Part shown: positions 61,294-64,000 of the stretch, one piece after another | Layout of the letters: each line of letters opens with the position of its first letter | Position numbering within the stretch: position 1 is the stretch's first letter | Source: Paragorgia papillata | Lineage: Eukaryota > Cnidaria > Anthozoa > Scleralcyonacea > Coralliidae | Direction of reading: 5' to 3' | DNA length: 64,000 nt | Assembly: GCA_035771165.1 (NCBI GenBank) | Contig: JAWNZC010000088.1 | Location: 850,501-914,500, forward strand | Notes under the pieces: model-generated | Seen by the model: the letters and a program-made list of their open reading frames with translations, nothing else | What the model was told of the DNA's origin: nothing | The model's database searches: none | Program-made: the position numbers and the translations under genes

Positions 61294-62257
61294 TGTTGGC
61301 CCACGACATTGTCCGACACGCGGCTGCTTTGTAGCGAAATTTATGGTCGTAAATACACCAACCTAGTCCGCCATGCGCTTTTGCCGCATGACGGATAATT
61401 TCCATATACTGAAGCATTTCAGACGCACGATTTGGAAATTTTTGGACAACAATAAGAGTATACGTGTTGAAAGCGGTTGTCCATTCGTCAATATTTGTAA
61501 GGACCTGCGGTTTACGAGGCGTTAATGAGATTCCCGTGGAGGAAATAGTAAACCCTACGTTGTTCGGGTAATCAGAGCCAACACTTGACTTATTAAGGTT
61601 TTTTGGCAATAATCTAGCAAGTTCAAAAAACTCACCACTCTCGATGTCACGAACATACTTGTTTGGAAGTTCTGGCGTGAATCCCCCGTCAGCTGACTGG
61701 TTCGAGGCAACAGGCGCATTCGGCGGTGGGTGCTGCAGTTCTGTTAACGTTAAAAATGGGAGCTGTCCGAGTTGTTCGAGCCTTTCAAGCGGTGTTGGAG
61801 GCGGCGGATTGGTCGCTTGCCCAGTACGGACCGTACGCGTAGGGTTGGACTGTTGTTGGACGGTTTGGGCAGTTCTTGGTGCCGGTTGGTCCTCGAAAAA
61901 CGACGCGATCGACTGCGACACGATTTCAGTTATCTGTGCTACCTGTTCGTCGCTAAAGGTCGTCCGCGGACGCGAGACTGCTGGCGCGACGGTTGCTGGA
62001 CTCGAGGTTGAATTTGCTTCGTTGGGCTGCGTCGAATTGCTACCGAGACGTTCTCGCTCGTTTTGAAGGCGCATTGTCAGCACTCGTCGACCTCCTGCGC
62101 TCGAAAAGTTCAGTTCGCGACAAAGGTCTTTCAACTCCAAGATACTTAGCTCAGTGAGATTACTTGGTATTTCAACTGACGGTTGTGCTGCGTTAACAGT
62201 GCGTAGATTTTGAAGACGGGCGTGTGATCTGGATCGCGTTTTGCTAGGTCGTGGCAT
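60977..62257 (-). CDS. Gag-like protein with SAP domain and CCCH/CCHC-type zinc fingers
   Basis: 426 residues from an ATG, intact. The presumed role is packaging element RNA. Residues about 33-67 (LTELSILELKDLCRELNF onward) fit a SAP motif, a DNA/RNA-binding helix pair seen in first ORFs of several tyrosine-recombinase elements. A Pro/Thr/Gln-rich low-complexity linker follows (about 70-190). A central helical domain contains DEWTTAFNTYTLIVVQKFP, and a conserved-looking YDHKFRYKAA stretch follows. The C terminus has C361-x8-C370-x5-C376-x3-H380, an exact CCCH spacing. A second finger, C382-x4-C387-x3-H391-x4-C396, and a basic tail follow. The 3' end overlaps the pol frame, so pol is expressed either by frameshifting or by internal initiation; I cannot tell which. 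Confidence 0.88.
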   Translation of the reverse strand: MPRPSKTRSRSHARLQNLRTVNAAQPSVEIPSNLTELSILELKDLCRELNFSSAGGRRVLTMRLQNERERLGSNSTQPNEANSTSSPATVAPAVSRPRTTFSDEQVAQITEIVSQSIASFFEDQPAPRTAQTVQQQSNPTRTVRTGQATNPPPPTPLERLEQLGQLPFLTLTELQHPPPNAPVASNQSADGGFTPELPNKYVRDIESGEFFELARLLPKNLNKSSVGSDYPNNVGFTISSTGISLTPRKPQVLTNIDEWTTAFNTYTLIVVQKFPNRASEMLQYMEIIRHAAKAHGGLGWCIYDHKFRYKAAACRTMSWANIDMQLWLRIFTASSTQLREDYSLFSNEPSFRAGAARDGICHSYNRGRPCPLEPNCPYVHRCNRFGCRGNHPGYQCPKSRNENVQNEVQPSRSDRSSKNDKRKWNS

Positions 62258-62664
62258 TTTTTGAACGAATGTAGATCAAGGATAAAGAACGTCAAAACAC
62301 GTAAGATTATTATTTCAGTCTTTACTGCTTGCGATCCAAGTAGGAATGATATTGAAATATGAATTTTACTAGGGTTTATGCCAATATATTTTACTATAGT
62401 ACCATTGTTATTTGTGAATGGATCAAACAGTCACAGAGTATCTGAACAATAATTAATGATACTGGGCGTAGTAGCCTACGGGTTTGGCAAGCAATAATGA
62501 AAGTCTGTGATAGAGTCTTTCTTTGTTTAGACAGTTGTCCCGTTTAGGGCTATATTGTCGTGTAGACAAAGAACTGGTTTTTTATGACGAGTAGCTCATA
62601 CCCTTAGGACTAGTGCGGCCAGTATCGTCCATTAACTCTAATTTTTAGTGCTAAAAATTGTCAT
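62258..62664 (-). other. 5' leader and terminus of the retrotransposon
   Basis: About 407 bp upstream of the gag ATG without coding signal. The outer end has a perfect inverted repeat, AATTTTTAG (62640-62648) and CTAAAAATT (62651-62659) with a two-base loop, five bases from the satellite junction. The promoter is presumably here, but no convincing box was found. Confidence 0.65.
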
Positions 62665-64000
62665 ATAACATCCGTCAGTCGTATTAATAACGCCGCGCCG
62701 CAATTTGTTTAAAGCTTGGCTGCGTCGTTCATGGTCAATGCCACTCTGGGGACTTAAATTAGATTAAAGAGCATGAAATTCTGTATAACATATGTAAATT
62801 TTAAAAAATCGTATAGAATACCGGCTGAGAAAATTGTACCTTTTCTGAGGAAATCTGAAATATACAGCATAACCGCCGTCAGTCGTATTAATAACGCCGC
62901 GCCGCAATTTGTTTAAAGCTTGCCTGCGTCGTTCATGGGTTTATGCCACTCTGGTGACTTATACTAGATTAAAGAGCATGAAATTCTGTATCACATATTT
63001 TTAATTTTAAAAAATCGTATAGAATAGCGGCTGAGAAATTTGTACTTTTTCTGAGGAAATCTGAAATATACAACATAACATCCGTCAGTCGTATTAATAA
63101 CGCCGCGCCGCAATTTGTTTAAAGCTTGGCTGCGTCGTTCATGTGTCAATGCCACTCTGGGGACTTATACTAGATTAAAGAGCATGAAATTCTGTATAAC
63201 ATATGTAAATTTTAAAAAATCGTATAGAATAGCGACTGAGAAAATTGTACCTTTTCTGAGGAAATCTGAAATATACAGCATAACCGCCGTCAGTCGTATT
63301 AATAACGCCGCGCCGCAATTTGTTTAAAGCTTGCCTGCGTCGTTCATGGGTCAATGCCACTCTGGGGACTTATACTAGATTAAAGAGCATGAAATTCTGT
63401 ATAACATATGTAAATTTTAAAAAATCGTATATAATAGCGGCTGAGAAAATTGTACCTTTTCTGAGGAAATCTGAAATATACAGCATAACCGCCGTCAGTC
63501 GTATTAATGACGCCGCGGCGCGATTGGTTTAAATCTTACTGCGTCGTTCATGGGTTTATGCCACTCTGGTGGCTTATACTACATTAAAGAGCATGAAATT
63601 CTGTATAACATATGTAAATTTTAAAAAATCGTATAGAATAGCGGCTGAGAAATTTGTACTTTTTCTGAGGAAATCTGAAATATACAACATAACATCCGTC
63701 AGTCGTATTAATAACGCCGCACCGCAATTTGTTTAAAGCTTGCCTGCGTCGTTCATGGGTCAATGCCACTATGGGGACTTATACTAGATTAAAGAGCACG
63801 AAATTCTGTATAACATATGTAAATTTAAAGAAATCGTATAGAATAGCGGCTGAGAAAATTGTGCCTTTTCTGAGGAAATGTGAAATATACAACATAACCG
63901 CCGTCAGTCGTATTAATAACGCCGCGCCGCAATTTGTTTAAAGCTTGCCTGCGTCGTTCATGGGTCTATGCCACTCTGGGGACTTATACTAGATTAAAGA
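62665..64000. repeat. 205-bp satellite array, block 4
   Basis: About 6.5 monomers running off the right window edge. It resumes the interrupted monomer at ATAACATCCGTC. The first monomer shares the TTCATGGTCAATG deletion seen in block 3 near 56445 and 56855. The TCACATATTTTTAATTTT variant near 62991 matches one near 55068, so blocks 3 and 4 were one array before the retrotransposon arrived. Confidence 0.95.

Larger units (their letters stand above)
57813..62664 (-). mobile_element. DIRS/Ngaro-like tyrosine-recombinase retrotransposon
   Basis: A minus-strand element of about 4.85 kb with gene order gag, RT-RNase H, tyrosine recombinase and no recognisable methyltransferase, which favours an Ngaro-like over a DIRS1-like layout. 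It interrupts a satellite monomer between GAAATATACAAC and ATAACATCCGTC with no evident target duplication, as expected for recombinase-mediated integration. I could not find the split direct repeats or inverted termini that would settle the subgroup, so the exact ends may be off by a few bases. The pol and recombinase frames each carry one single-base break, so this copy is probably not autonomous as sequenced. Confidence 0.9.

Noticed and set aside
61644..62066. Plus-strand 140-codon Gly/Ser-rich frame
   Set aside because: Antisense shadow of the gag gene with biased composition; no independent support.
1..64000. CRISPR array
   Set aside because: Repeats are contiguous long monomers without unique spacers, and there are no cas genes; the sequence is eukaryotic.
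1..64000. tRNA, rRNA or other structural RNA genes
   Set aside because: No cloverleaf with A/B box spacing or rRNA-like conserved core was recognised by eye; a covariance-model scan was not possible.

Overview
The window is eukaryotic, repeat-dominated DNA with no host gene that I can support. About 122 monomers of a 205-bp AT-rich satellite form the background. Transposable elements of animal type have been inserted into it. No taxon can be fixed from the sequence; an invertebrate metazoan (mollusc, cnidarian or sponge type) is my best guess, from the element mix: a long-TIR Tc1/mariner-IS630 element, paired MITEs, and a DIRS/Ngaro-type tyrosine-recombinase retrotransposon.

Layout. (1) 1-14232: 205-bp satellite in alternating monomer types, with higher-order duplications. 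(2) 14233-23068: a composite insertion into the satellite, made of three ~465-bp MITEs joined by two ~963-bp spacers and flanked by TA duplications. The second spacer holds a complete 5,510-bp TA-flanked DNA transposon (16419-21928) with 95-bp TIRs, a DD37E transposase, and a convergent gene for a PB1-like plus CCHC-knuckle protein. (3) 23069-28198: satellite again. (4) 28199-53401: a 25.2-kb tandem array of a ~1,228-bp unit (273-bp MITE plus ~955-bp spacer), again starting and ending with a complete MITE and flanked by TA. Its right half is three copies of a 4,640-bp higher-order repeat in which every fourth unit lacks the MITE. (5) 53402-57812: satellite. (6) 57813-62664: a DIRS/Ngaro-like retrotransposon on the minus strand (SAP/zinc-finger gag, RT-RNase H, tyrosine recombinase). 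(7) 62665-64000: satellite.

How it fits together. The two MITE arrays are related (both have CAATCRTGG ends, a GGGACACAG-type subterminal box, and a pyrimidine tract facing a purine tract). They occupy the identical TA of the 205-bp monomer, and the monomer is restored exactly when each array is removed. The simplest reading is that MITE-spacer-MITE composites moved as single elements into the satellite, and that one was then amplified by unequal exchange into a new satellite. The three protein-coding regions carry four single-base frame breaks, all at A/T homopolymers of 5-6 bases. This points to recent decay, base-calling error or, less likely, programmed frameshifting. The many 61-76-residue open frames across the satellites are by-products of the repeats and are not annotated as genes.
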